This document shows positions 17,757-26,314 of a DNA stretch of 45,575 nt, in pieces. This stretch comes from an uncultured Mediterraneibacter sp. GTDB lineage: Bacteria; Bacillota; Clostridia; Lachnospirales; Lachnospiraceae. The notes beneath the pieces are model-generated. The model saw only the letters and a list, made by a program, of their open reading frames with translations, was not told the DNA's origin and did not search any database. A program made the translations under genes and the position numbers. How positions within the stretch are numbered: the stretch's first letter is position 1; the number at the start of each line of letters is the position of its first letter. Location: NCBI GenBank assembly GCA_944384505.1, contig CALWTQ010000025.1:1-45575 (forward strand), given 5' to 3'.

Positions 17757-18003
17757 ATGGTACCATCCACTGATTATGTATCCATTTTACTGTTAAGCCC
17801 CACAGGGCAGTCAAGTTTGTACATAGAACGTTCTGTAAATTATTTGTAACTACAGAAGGTGTTGTCAATCTTCCATCAATACCTGAATATGCTGCGTAAA
17901 GACACATAACTCTGGAATCATCCAAAATATTTCCCCGCCAAACCGCAAAGCCTGACGGAGGTTTTTCGTCAAAAGACCGTTGGACAGCTACCCAATCTTG
18001 CAA
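17713..18003 (-). CDS. Unknown 96-residue ORF, probably a truncated gene
   Basis: A TTG start at 18003 is preceded by AAGGGGGA, a good ribosome binding site. The product begins MQDWVAVQRSFDEKPPSGFA and matches nothing I know. Its last ten codons run out of frame into the decayed ATPase/nuclease relic. It therefore looks like the 5' part of a gene cut when that relic was joined to it. It could also be spurious. No membrane segment or signal peptide is visible. Confidence 0.35.
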   Translation of the reverse strand: MQDWVAVQRSFDEKPPSGFAVWRGNILDDSRVMCLYAAYSGIDGRLTTPSVVTNNLQNVLCTNLTALWGLTVKWIHNQWMVPFGDLMEKCRRSPKV

Positions 18004-18121
18004 TCTGTCCCCCTTCTTTCGCTACCTCTCCGCAACTGCTTACACACGGAAAGGAGTATACATTGTCTGATTAGATGGGTCAATTTCACTTGACAATCAA
18101 CAAATATTTCCTCTTATGATT

Positions 18122-18177
18122 CAACAAAAAAGCCAAGTTTTTCGGAAATGGAGAGTACAATCCCAAACTTGGCTTTT
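18122..18177 (-). terminator. Intrinsic terminator closing the polysaccharide transcription unit
   Basis: AAAAGCCAAGTTT (18128-18140) and AAACTTGGCTTTT (18165-18177) form a perfect 13-bp stem. On the minus strand T6 follows. No other terminator is visible after the UDP-sugar dehydrogenase, so this is the probable end of the long operon and of the relic at 18265-18554. The stretch 18004-18121 holds no gene. Confidence 0.7.
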
Positions 18178-18264
18178 ATCAAAACTTTATTAAATTTTTT
18201 ATGCATCTTCCCCAAACATCCCCAGCTTATGCGCCTCAAAACACCTCAAAAAAAACGTAACTGT

Positions 18265-18554
18265 TCATTCCAATTCAAACGTATGCTCTTTGAATTCATC
18301 AGGATCCTTCGTGTCATAATACTTCTCTGCATAATTACAAAGCATTTCTGAAAGATATTTTATATCAATATAAGCGATATGCTTCTCAGAGTCGTCTGTG
18401 TCCTTCTTGATTCCATATGTATAACCGCAAGATATCCCATGTTTTGCAAGAACTGAACTTCCTGGTTTCACCAAAGCGTCAATGCCAATGCCAGCCCAGC
18501 TTCATATAATTCATTTCTTAAACAACTCCGAATTTCTTCAATTCTTTTTTTCAT
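18265..18554 (-). pseudogene. Frameshifted relic of an unknown small gene
   Basis: A start at 18554 gives MKKRIEEIRSCLRNELYEAG then LALALTLW and a stop. A second frame from 18474 gives VKPGSSVLAKHGISCGYTYG and continues to 18265 with DIKYLSEMLCNYAEKYYD. The two belong to one gene that has lost an internal part and shifted frame. I do not know the family name or role. It follows the polysaccharide operon with no terminator between. Confidence 0.5.
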
Positions 18555-18592
18555 AAGCTATACACCAAATTGAAACAGACCAAACATTATTT

Positions 18593-19930
18593 TCAAAGTC
18601 TCCAGAACCTCATACCAGATGCCTTAAGCTCGTCCATCCTGTAAAGGCTCTTCACATCCAGCAGTACTTTTTCCTCATCCGGAATATCTGCTTTAAATAG
18701 CTGCTTTATCTGCATCATCGACATAGATCTAAACTCATTGTGCCCTACGGCTACGATAACGCAGTCTGCTTTTGGAGCTTCTTCAAAAGAAACCAGCTCG
18801 ACTCCATACTCATGTTTTGCTACTGCCGCATCCGCCCACGGATCTGTAACCACCGGCTCAATGTCAAATTCCTTCAATCTGGTAATGATATCAACGATCT
18901 TACTGTTTCTTGTATCCGGACAGTTTTCTTTAAATGTAATTCCGAGAATAACAACTGTCGCTTTCTTCGGTGCCATTCCTGCTTCTATCATTTCTTTAAT
19001 TGCGGCATCAGCGACAAAAGCTCCCATACTATCATTCACTTTTCTTCCATTCAGAATAATCTGACTGTGATATCCCAGCATTTCTGCCGCATTTGTCAGA
19101 TAGTACGGATCCACGCCAATACAGTGGCCCCCAACCAGACCGGGCTTGAACCCAAGTGCGTTCCACTTTGTATTCATTCCCGCAAGCACTTCATCCGTAT
19201 CTATTCCCATACGGTCGCAGATCATAGCTACTTCGTTCATAAATGCAATATTAATATCCCGCTGGCTGTTCTCTACAACCTTAACTGCTTCGGCCGTCTT
19301 GATTGTTGAAACCGGGAAAGTACCTGCTTTAATCACGATATCATATACCTTTTTAATTTCTTCCGCAGATTCTTTATCCATTCCCGATACAATCTTTTTA
19401 ATACTCGTTAATGTATGTACTCTGTCTCCGGGATTAATTCTTTCTGGGGAGTACCCGATTTTCCAGTCCACTCCGCACTTAAGCCCCGATTCTTTCTCAA
19501 TGATAGGAATACATACATCTTCTGTAACACCTGGGTAAACTGTAGACTCAAATACTACAATTGACCCCTGTGTAATGTACTGGCCAACGGTCTTTGACGC
19601 CCCTTCGACAGGTCTAAGATCTGGTGTCGTATCCGAATTAACCGGAGTTGGAACTGCAACAATGATAAATTTTGCCTCACTGAGCCGCTTTGGATCAGAA
19701 GTAAAATCAACAGTTGTCGTTTTTATCGCCGGTCCAACCTCATTTGTAGAGTCAATTCCGTTTTTATACTCATTCACCCTTTTCTCATTAATATCATAAC
19801 CGATTACCTGGACATGCTTTGCAAATTCGACTGCAATCGGCATCCCCACATATCCAAGCCCTACAAGCGCTAATTTTTCTGTTCCACTAATAAGGCCTTC
19901 ATAAATCTGATTAAACTCTATTCCGTTCAT
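18593..19930 (-). CDS. UDP-HexNAc 6-dehydrogenase (WbpA/TviB-like)
   Basis: 445 residues from the ATG at 19930, which follows GGGAG; an upstream in-frame extension to 20005 has no ribosome binding site and crosses a hairpin. It oxidises C6 of a UDP-N-acetylhexosamine to the uronate with two NAD+. Visible: the NAD loop GLGYVG (24-29), the central dimer helix, the catalytic Cys270 in GGHCIGVDPYYL, and the C-terminal domain with GITFKENCPDTRNSK. Length matches the family. WbpB-like and WbpE-like genes in the same operon suggest it opens a route to a 2,3-diamino-2,3-dideoxy uronic acid. GlcNAc versus GalNAc or ManNAc substrate cannot be told from sequence alone. It is the last biosynthetic gene of the operon, and a terminator hairpin lies just upstream. 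Confidence 0.9.
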   Translation of the reverse strand: MNGIEFNQIYEGLISGTEKLALVGLGYVGMPIAVEFAKHVQVIGYDINEKRVNEYKNGIDSTNEVGPAIKTTTVDFTSDPKRLSEAKFIIVAVPTPVNSDTTPDLRPVEGASKTVGQYITQGSIVVFESTVYPGVTEDVCIPIIEKESGLKCGVDWKIGYSPERINPGDRVHTLTSIKKIVSGMDKESAEEIKKVYDIVIKAGTFPVSTIKTAEAVKVVENSQRDINIAFMNEVAMICDRMGIDTDEVLAGMNTKWNALGFKPGLVGGHCIGVDPYYLTNAAEMLGYHSQIILNGRKVNDSMGAFVADAAIKEMIEAGMAPKKATVVILGITFKENCPDTRNSKIVDIITRLKEFDIEPVVTDPWADAAVAKHEYGVELVSFEEAPKADCVIVAVGHNEFRSMSMMQIKQLFKADIPDEEKVLLDVKSLYRMDELKASGMRFWRL

Positions 19931-19973
19931 AAAAGATTTTCTCCCTTTACTTTTATAAATCCTCTTCAAAATG

Positions 19974-20000
19974 TAATAAAAATAGGACCTTAATGGTCCT
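19974..20000 (-). terminator. Intra-operon terminator-like hairpin
   Basis: On the minus strand AGGACC, ATTAA, GGTCCT, then ATTTTTATT: a short 6-bp stem and T-rich tail. It lies between the WbpE-like aminotransferase and the dehydrogenase. Transcription must pass it to reach the last gene, as expected for a LoaP-antiterminated operon. Confidence 0.55.
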
Positions 20001-20055
20001 TTCAACTTCAGTCCTTAACTTATACATTCTTTCTATACATATCTAAAATTTCTTT

Positions 20056-21186
20056 CTATCTTTTCTGCAGAATACATTTGATATTGTCTGTAACAAATCT
20101 AATCTGCTCTTCCGATAAATAAGGATGCATGGGCAATGCAAGTACAGTTTCGCATAATCTCTCCGTTACGGTACAGTCTACATACTGTTTTATACCTTCA
20201 AATGCTTTTTGCCTGTGCATAGGTTTTGGATAGTAAATCATTGTGGGGATATCCTTTTCTTTTAATGCATTTTGAAGAATATTTCTTTCTGTTTCATCTT
20301 TCAGTTGAATCGCATATTGCGCCCAACTTGAATAGAATCCTTCTGTTACCACAGGCGTAATTACATTGTCGCATAATTGTGCAGTATATAGATCAGCCAC
20401 TTTATTTACATCTTCCAGTTCATACTCGCAAAAGGCTTTAAACTTCGGCAGAAGCAGCGCCGCCTGAATTGTATCAAGCCGGGAGTTAACTCCTATTCTG
20501 ATATTATCATATTTGAAACTCCCTTTTCCATGAATCCGGACAGATCTAAGATAATCCGCAGTATTATCATCATTTACAAAAACGGCTCCGCCATCTCCAT
20601 AGCATCCTAATGGTTTTGCGGGAAAAAACGATGTAGTAGCCGCATCACCAAAACTGCAGGCCTTTTTATCCCCGATTCTCCCCCCGAATCCCTGTGCCCC
20701 ATCTTCTAATAACAACAGATCATATTTATCTGCTACTTTCTGTAATTTTACATAATCTGCCGGCTGTCCAAAAAGATCCACTGCAATGATTGCTTTTGGA
20801 TTTAACTTTCCTTCCGCATTTACAGCCCTGATAGCCGCTTCTAGCGAGTCTGCATCTGCATTAAAAGTATCAGGTTGTACATCATAAAAGACCGGAGTTG
20901 CTCCGGCATATGCAACAACTTCTCCTGAAGCAAAGAAAGTAAAATCTGGTACAAAAACTGCATCTCCCTCTTTTATTCCCCATGCCATCATCATGAGTGT
21001 TAATGCATCCGTCCCATTGCCACAAGTAATACAGTGCTTCGCTCCGACATATTCTGCTAATCGCCCTTCTAATTCATTGACTTGCTTACCACTAATAAAG
21101 TTTGTATTTTTAATAACTCTGGCAATTCCACCGTCAATTTCGCTCTTCAATCTTAAGTACTGTGTTTCTAAATCTCTAAACTGCAC
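20056..21186 (-). CDS. WbpE-like sugar-nucleotide 3-aminotransferase
   Basis: 376 residues, starting at GTG 21186 after AGGAAG. A PLP-dependent DegT/DnrJ/EryC1 aminotransferase. The PLP-binding Lys191 is in FFPAKPLGCYGDGGA, LLLLEDGAQGFG carries the PLP Asp region, and NSRLDTIQAALL is the family's C-terminal substrate motif. The FFPxKPLGCYGDGGA and IGVNSRLDT segments are those of WbpE/WlbC enzymes, which aminate C3 of UDP-2-acetamido-3-keto-glucuronate using glutamate. The matching oxidoreductase (22709-23782) and 6-dehydrogenase (18593-19930) are both in the operon. The assignment to a 3-amino uronate is well supported by this set, although regiochemistry is inferred. Confidence 0.88.
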   Translation of the reverse strand: MQFRDLETQYLRLKSEIDGGIARVIKNTNFISGKQVNELEGRLAEYVGAKHCITCGNGTDALTLMMMAWGIKEGDAVFVPDFTFFASGEVVAYAGATPVFYDVQPDTFNADADSLEAAIRAVNAEGKLNPKAIIAVDLFGQPADYVKLQKVADKYDLLLLEDGAQGFGGRIGDKKACSFGDAATTSFFPAKPLGCYGDGGAVFVNDDNTADYLRSVRIHGKGSFKYDNIRIGVNSRLDTIQAALLLPKFKAFCEYELEDVNKVADLYTAQLCDNVITPVVTEGFYSSWAQYAIQLKDETERNILQNALKEKDIPTMIYYPKPMHRQKAFEGIKQYVDCTVTERLCETVLALPMHPYLSEEQIRFVTDNIKCILQKR

Positions 21187-21196
21187 GTATATCTTC

Positions 21197-22174
21197 CTAA
21201 CCTTCCAAATTACTATTTTTAATTGTTTCTTCTGCCTCGTTTCTTATAATTTCCGGATTAAAAATTTTCCTAATTCTAAAATATGGTTTCGGTTCTCCAC
21301 CAAATTCACGAAATGATTTCGATATCCTTTTAATAACAGAGCCCTCAAAATCATATTTTAATCCTTGTTTATGAGCAAATTCTATTTCATTCCAAGTCAT
21401 CGCACTATGTGCTTCCAAATTGGCCATCTCAGGAATAGGACCCCCTATTAATTTATATACGCATTTTTCATCCCAAACCACAAATGAGATACTGGCCACA
21501 ATCTCGTCGGGTGTCCTGCGACACATTATTTTACCAGCATTGTGTATCTGACACGCCTTGTAAACTCGTTTCCATAACTCATATGATATTGGAGAATCGA
21601 GTCCTTGCTTATAATAGATTTTTTTATTTTCTTCAAAAAAATCTTTTTCAGATAAGTCTTCTCTATATTCTGTATTTTTTAATCCTTTTTTTATTTTTTT
21701 TCTACGATTTCCATAAATCTTTTCCCACACAATTCCTAAATCTTTTGTTTCTTCTATAACATACGTGTATCTAGTTATTGCTTGATATCGATTCCAAAAA
21801 AAAGGAAGCCAGTTTGTGAAACTATATTGAAATTGCTGTTCATAAACATCTATTTCTAAATTTTCAATATAAAGATTTGCTTCATTAATTACTTTTTCCT
21901 CAAAATTCTGCTTAGCAATAAGCCCCATATTATCGTAATAGGAAAAGATTATACCATTGTTTTGAGTTAACGGCGGTTTAGTAATATACCTGTATTTGCC
22001 TCTTTCCTTCATAAAATAGGGCATTGCCGCTAGTACTTCAGAACCGTTCTCATATAACCATACATCCCAATTTTCCTCGCCACAAACCGCATCCATCCAC
22101 CACGGCTTTGAATAAATAGGAACATAATTTTTTTCACAAAAAACTTCATATTTCTGCTTTTTAATATTATCCAT
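21197..22174 (-). CDS. FemAB/BioF2-like acyltransferase with GNAT fold
   Basis: 325 residues. The C-terminal half (about 160-300) has the GNAT-fold pattern of the FemAB-like group (PF13480-like): RRKKIKKGLKN, then IYYKQGLDSPISYELWKRVY, the core strand EIVASISFVVWDEKCVYKLIGG, and NLEAHSAMTWNEIEFAHKQG, where the substrate site lies. These proteins transfer an acyl or aminoacyl group to an amino sugar or peptide. In this operon it probably N-acylates the amino group installed by the WbpE-like enzyme, or decorates the repeat unit. The gene overlaps the acetyltransferase upstream by 8 bp. It is more AT-rich than the flanking loci. The exact acceptor is unknown. Confidence 0.75.
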   Translation of the reverse strand: MDNIKKQKYEVFCEKNYVPIYSKPWWMDAVCGEENWDVWLYENGSEVLAAMPYFMKERGKYRYITKPPLTQNNGIIFSYYDNMGLIAKQNFEEKVINEANLYIENLEIDVYEQQFQYSFTNWLPFFWNRYQAITRYTYVIEETKDLGIVWEKIYGNRRKKIKKGLKNTEYREDLSEKDFFEENKKIYYKQGLDSPISYELWKRVYKACQIHNAGKIMCRRTPDEIVASISFVVWDEKCVYKLIGGPIPEMANLEAHSAMTWNEIEFAHKQGLKYDFEGSVIKRISKSFREFGGEPKPYFRIRKIFNPEIIRNEAEETIKNSNLEG

Positions 22175-22709
22175 TACTCTTCTCTCCCGTTTTTACGTTT
22201 CTAACCTTTCTTGCTGGGACACCTGCATAAATGCTATAAGGCTCCACGTCCTTTACCACTACGCTTCCTGCTCCAATAACTGAACACTTTCCTATTGTTA
22301 CTCCTGGAAGAATCGTAACATTTGCTCCTATCCACACTTCGTCTTCTATGTGTATTGTTTCATCTTTTGTAAGCACATCTATAATATATGGATATGTGTT
22401 AATTTCTTTGCCGTTATTTGCATTGCTACTGCATATGCAGACAACATTAGGTGCAATCGATACATTTCTTCCTATAAAAAGTTTCTTTTCAGAATTGTTA
22501 TTAGGTATGATCATAAAACCTAAATTTGCATAGGAACCCTCTCCTATTTGGACTCCAATTGTCTCTAGATATTTCTTTCTCACTCTTGCATCAGGATAAT
22601 ATGTAGCAATCCATTTTCGAAAACTTTTAGGTATCATCTCTAAGCTCACTGACATCAAATACTTATAAAGTTTTTTTTCCAGAGTAAAAAGATTTCTTAT
22701 TTTTTTCAC
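22167..22709 (-). CDS. Hexapeptide-repeat O/N-acetyltransferase
   Basis: 180 residues from a GTG at 22709 that coincides with the stop of the upstream oxidoreductase. A left-handed beta-helix acetyltransferase of the maltose/galactoside (LacA/CysE) class: IGEGSYANLGFMII, LFIGRNVSIAPNVVCI, VWIGANVTILPGVTIGKCSV, IGAGSVVVKDVEPYSIYAGV. It transfers acetyl from acetyl-CoA to a sugar. The usual GNGGxxxP or His of O-acetyltransferases is not clear. It differs from WbpD in length and motif order, so I do not assign it the 3-N-acetylation step, though it could perform it. Alternatively it O-acetylates the polymer. Confidence 0.85.
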   Translation of the reverse strand: MKKIRNLFTLEKKLYKYLMSVSLEMIPKSFRKWIATYYPDARVRKKYLETIGVQIGEGSYANLGFMIIPNNNSEKKLFIGRNVSIAPNVVCICSSNANNGKEINTYPYIIDVLTKDETIHIEDEVWIGANVTILPGVTIGKCSVIGAGSVVVKDVEPYSIYAGVPARKVRNVKTGEKSNG

Positions 22710-23782
22710 TAGAATTCCCCCATCATCTCTTCGCTTGCAAAATCTTTCAGAGGAAAATGTACTGGTTTTCCTTCCTTCTGACTTTTATAAATTGCAAGCA
22801 CCATCTCTAATGCATTCTTCCCTGCCACTGCATCCACGTATGGTCTTCTATCATTTTTTATTGCATCAATTACATCAGCATAAAGGCTACTATGACCGTT
22901 TCCATATATATTACTGGTTTGCTCTTCCAACCCCTTATTTTTTTTATCTATTTCTGTTTCATTAGCAAAATTCCATACGTCAATATTATTCGTTGACTTT
23001 CCGCCTAATTTGACAGTACCATTCTCTCCAAATAAATAAAGTGTTTCCTCCAAATTTTGAGGGTATACATTTGTCGTACCCTCAATAGTAGCCACAGCAC
23101 CATTTTTAAATTTAACCACAGCCATTCCGATATCTTCTGCTTCCAAATAGTGATGAAACTGCTGTCTTGTCACTCCATACACTTCATCGACTTCATCCCC
23201 CATCATCCACCGAAGAAGATCTATGCCGTGAATACATTGATTCATCAGGGCTCCGCCATCCTGTGCCCATGTCCCGCGCCAAGGTGCCTGCATATAATAA
23301 TCCTTATTCCTATTCCAGCGCACATGAATAGAGCCATGAGATAATTTTCCAAATCTCCCGGCTTCTACGGCTTTTCTCATTTCCTGCACTGCTATATTAA
23401 AACGATTCTGATGACACGCAGATACTTTCACATTTTTTTCTTCTGATCGCTTAATGATCTCCTCAGCATCTTTCATACTCATTGCCATCGGTTTTTCAAT
23501 AATTACATTGATCCCATGGTCAATGCAATATAAAGCAATCTCTGCATGAATTCCACTTTCTGTAGCTATTCCTACTAAATCTAATTCATTGTCCTCTATC
23601 ATTTTTTTATAATCTGTATAGCATTTAATCTCAGTGTGATCCTGCAATTCATATTTGTTAAGTAAAGATTCCATGTGTCCCGGTATCAGATCACACACTG
23701 CTATAAAGTTTAGCTGGTTATTAATTACAGCTTTAACGTGATTTATCGCTATTCTTCCACAACCAATTAATGCATATTTCAT
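22709..23782 (-). CDS. Gfo/Idh/MocA oxidoreductase, WbpB/WlbA-like
   Basis: 357 residues with a clear GGAGGG site. The N-terminal Rossmann NAD(P) site is MKYALIGCGRIAINH. The EKPMAMSMKDAEE motif contains the catalytic Lys, and GGALMNQCIHGIDLLRWMMG contains the conserved GGGxxxDxGxHxxD-like His-Asp pair of the family. WbpB/WlbA oxidises the 3-OH of UDP-GlcNAcA to a ketone with NAD+, providing the substrate of the WbpE-like aminotransferase found four genes on. The protein fits that pathway in length and motifs. Other Gfo/Idh/MocA enzymes with different sugar substrates look similar, so the assignment rests partly on neighbours. Confidence 0.82.
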   Translation of the reverse strand: MKYALIGCGRIAINHVKAVINNQLNFIAVCDLIPGHMESLLNKYELQDHTEIKCYTDYKKMIEDNELDLVGIATESGIHAEIALYCIDHGINVIIEKPMAMSMKDAEEIIKRSEEKNVKVSACHQNRFNIAVQEMRKAVEAGRFGKLSHGSIHVRWNRNKDYYMQAPWRGTWAQDGGALMNQCIHGIDLLRWMMGDEVDEVYGVTRQQFHHYLEAEDIGMAVVKFKNGAVATIEGTTNVYPQNLEETLYLFGENGTVKLGGKSTNNIDVWNFANETEIDKKNKGLEEQTSNIYGNGHSSLYADVIDAIKNDRRPYVDAVAGKNALEMVLAIYKSQKEGKPVHFPLKDFASEEMMGEF

Positions 23783-23869
23783 TTTTTCCCTCCAATAGAA
23801 ACTTCTTTTTATTTCGTAACCAAAAAGCTTGTACCAGTCTATGCGGACATTTTACTTGTTGAAAGTTTT

Positions 23870-24986
23870 TTATATTAATTCTTGTTCTGATAATTTTAAT
23901 GATGCTGCTATAGTAGCATCCATATCATAATATTTGTACTCGCCTAAACGTCCTCCAAAAATCACATTATTCTCATTTTGAGCAAGCTCTCTATAAGTCA
24001 TTAATATTTTTTCATTTTTTTTATCATTTATAGGATAATATGGTTCAATACCAGGTTTCCACTCCAAGCTGTATTCACGACTTATTACTGTTTTTGGCAA
24101 GATATATCTCTGATCTTTTTTTCCAAATTCAAACCATTTATGCTCTATAATTCTTGTCCACGGGGTTTCTCTATCTGTATAATTAATCACTGCATTACCC
24201 TGAAAATTTTCTACCTCTAATATTTCTGTTTCAAATCGGACTGATCTATATTCAAGGTGCCCAGCTTTATAATTAAAATAAGCATCTATGGGACCTGTAT
24301 AAATTATTTTTCTTGCTAATTTGTCAAATACTTTTTTATTTTCTAAATAATCACAATTTAATCTAATCTCAATTCCTTTAAGTAAATTTTCAACTAATTT
24401 TGTGTATCCTCCAATTGGTACTCCCTGATAAAGTGCATCAAAATAATTATTATCAAATCTCATCCGAACAGGAAGCCTTTTTATGATAAACGGCGGTAGA
24501 TCTCGGCACTTCCTTCCCCACTGTTTTTCTGTATATCCTTGAATTAATGTTTCATAAATATCTCTTCCAACTAAAGAAATTGCCTGTTCTTCAAGATTTT
24601 TCGGTACACTTATTCCAGCCGCTCTTTTCTGTGCTTCAATTATATCCATAGCCTCTTGAGGTGTTGTCACCCCCCCACATTTTATTAAAAGTATACATAT
24701 TAAACGGGAGTGAAAATAAGTTGCCATGGTAATTTGCTACGGGACTATTGATGAAATTATTAAAATCCGCAAAATGTGTAATATATTCCCACACCTTTTT
24801 ATTATTTGTATGAAAAATATGGGCACCATATTTATGAGTCTGGATATCTTCAATCTCTTCTGTGTATATATTACCTGCTATGTGAGGTCTTTTTTCCAGA
24901 ATTAGAACGCGTTTTCCCGCATTTGTTGCCTGTCTTGCAAAAACGGATCCGTACAGTCCAGCTCCTACAATTAAATAATCGTACAT
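23870..24986 (-). pseudogene. glf: UDP-galactopyranose mutase, interrupted by a frameshift in a G7 tract
   Basis: Glf converts UDP-galactopyranose to UDP-galactofuranose using reduced FAD. The 5' frame (24986 to about 24677) holds the FAD loop MYDYLIVGAGLYGSVFARQ and HKYGAHIFHTNNKKVWEY. The 3' frame (to 23870) holds GYTEKQWG, IKRLPVRMRFDNNYF, the FAD/UDP arginine region and NVIFGGRLGEYKYYDMD. The break is at a run of seven G (C7 on the + strand, 24670-24676). With six G the protein reads straight through as NKMWGVTTPQEAM, giving about 371 residues, the normal length. Everything else is intact and conserved. This may be a slippage-driven off state, a recent inactivation, or a homopolymer sequencing error. 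Confidence 0.85.
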
Positions 24987-26314
24987 TTCCTTCGTCTCCT
25001 CATTCCTTTTATTCTTATCTTCCTAATTACATACATTAGTACTACATTAAAAACATATCCTCCAGTAATCAGCCAAGTAAAAAAAGTATTATTAATTAAG
25101 ACAATTAATGAAATAAAAATTACACTTAAAGCTAGAAAAGATCCTTGTGTTTTTACTTGTTTTTCAAGTAATACCATTGTTAAAAAAACTAAACACGGAT
25201 ATATAATTAAACCAATATATCCAAAATTCGCATAAAAGTCCGAAAACATCCCGTTTGTAGCGTTTGTATAATTATTATGATAATATAAAGAGCCAATTAC
25301 TCGCGATGCAGAGGGATAATACGGTGATTCTGATAAAAATCTTCCTACGCTATCTCGTAGAAATAATAATTCATTTGTTTTAAAAAAATCATAATAGTAA
25401 TAATGTATTTCAGCCGGAACTGTAAATAGTCTATGGAGATAAGAACTCAATATATAAATACCTGTTGTTTTCCATAAAATAAATGAAAAGGTCCATGCAG
25501 CTATTAATGCCTCCCCTAATCTAACTTGAATAAAGGAGATCTTACTGCTCTTTTTCGATAAAAAGTAAAAGAAGATAATAACCGCATAAATTAAAACATA
25601 TGTCTTCATTCCATTTATTGTATAAGCAAGATAAGATATTAGTAAATTACATAATATTAGCCATTTATTCTTCATTTTTAATCCAAAGGAAAACATCGCT
25701 GGTGCCATAGCCCCGCCAATAATCATATACATATATTTAATTATAGAAGGAATGTAAGATTCTCTAATTTCTAGACGCGCCGAAAGAGACTCTGACAAAG
25801 ATAAGCTCCATCTATCGGGTGCAACAATTTGATGGCATATTATCATAATAAATAAGCATAAAATAGAAATTAAAATTATTATTAATTGAGACTCCTTATT
25901 TTTATGCTCATCAATAATATAGTCTTGGTTTCCATTAGGAAGCCATTTTTTAGTAAGAGATGTAAAAATGCATCCTGCTATATTCATTAATAAACAGTAG
26001 ACGGAAGTTGCAAAAATTCCTCCAAATGTAATCCCTTCTTTTATTCCCCATAGTGATATCGTAGGAATATAAGAGAAGAATATTAGTATTGTGTTAATTA
26101 TACTTATATAACAATTATGAGCGATATAATTTGAGCAAATAATTATAGCTGTCATCATAAGCCAAGAACATATATACTTAACGAAATCAAACTTAATATT
26201 TATACCTGTATATGAAAAATAATTTCCAATTACTTGTGAATAATTTATTTCAATTACTATCTTATAAATAATAAAAATTATAGCTAATCTACTTTTATAA
26301 GTCTTTTTTAACAT
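24971..26314 (-). CDS. wzy: Wzy-type polysaccharide polymerase
   Basis: 447 residues. About 11 to 12 hydrophobic segments run through the whole protein, with a larger hydrophilic loop around residues 280-350 (HRLFTVPAEIHYYYYDFFKT, and SPYYPSASRVIGSLYYHNNY). This layout is typical of Wzy/O-antigen polymerases, which join undecaprenyl-PP-linked repeat units on the outer face of the membrane. Sequence conservation in this family is very low, so topology and position (between flippase and glf, in a Wzx-dependent locus) are the main evidence. The start has an AGGAG site. It overlaps wzx by 20 bp upstream and glf by 16 bp downstream. Strongly AT-rich. Confidence 0.8.
   Translation of the reverse strand: MLKKTYKSRLAIIFIIYKIVIEINYSQVIGNYFSYTGINIKFDFVKYICSWLMMTAIIICSNYIAHNCYISIINTILIFFSYIPTISLWGIKEGITFGGIFATSVYCLLMNIAGCIFTSLTKKWLPNGNQDYIIDEHKNKESQLIIILISILCLFIMIICHQIVAPDRWSLSLSESLSARLEIRESYIPSIIKYMYMIIGGAMAPAMFSFGLKMKNKWLILCNLLISYLAYTINGMKTYVLIYAVIIFFYFLSKKSSKISFIQVRLGEALIAAWTFSFILWKTTGIYILSSYLHRLFTVPAEIHYYYYDFFKTNELLFLRDSVGRFLSESPYYPSASRVIGSLYYHNNYTNATNGMFSDFYANFGYIGLIIYPCLVFLTMVLLEKQVKTQGSFLALSVIFISLIVLINNTFFTWLITGGYVFNVVLMYVIRKIRIKGMRRRRKCTII

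Noticed and set aside
13404-18590. An active prophage or complete toxin-antitoxin module
   Set aside because: No integrase, structural or lysis genes, and no intact toxin; only single relics and an orphan antitoxin remain.
13404-24760. All frameshifts as sequencing errors
   Set aside because: Several lie in homopolymers, so error is possible, but they cluster in genes that also show truncation or stops, while long genes elsewhere are intact. The glf shift is the one that most needs read-level checking.
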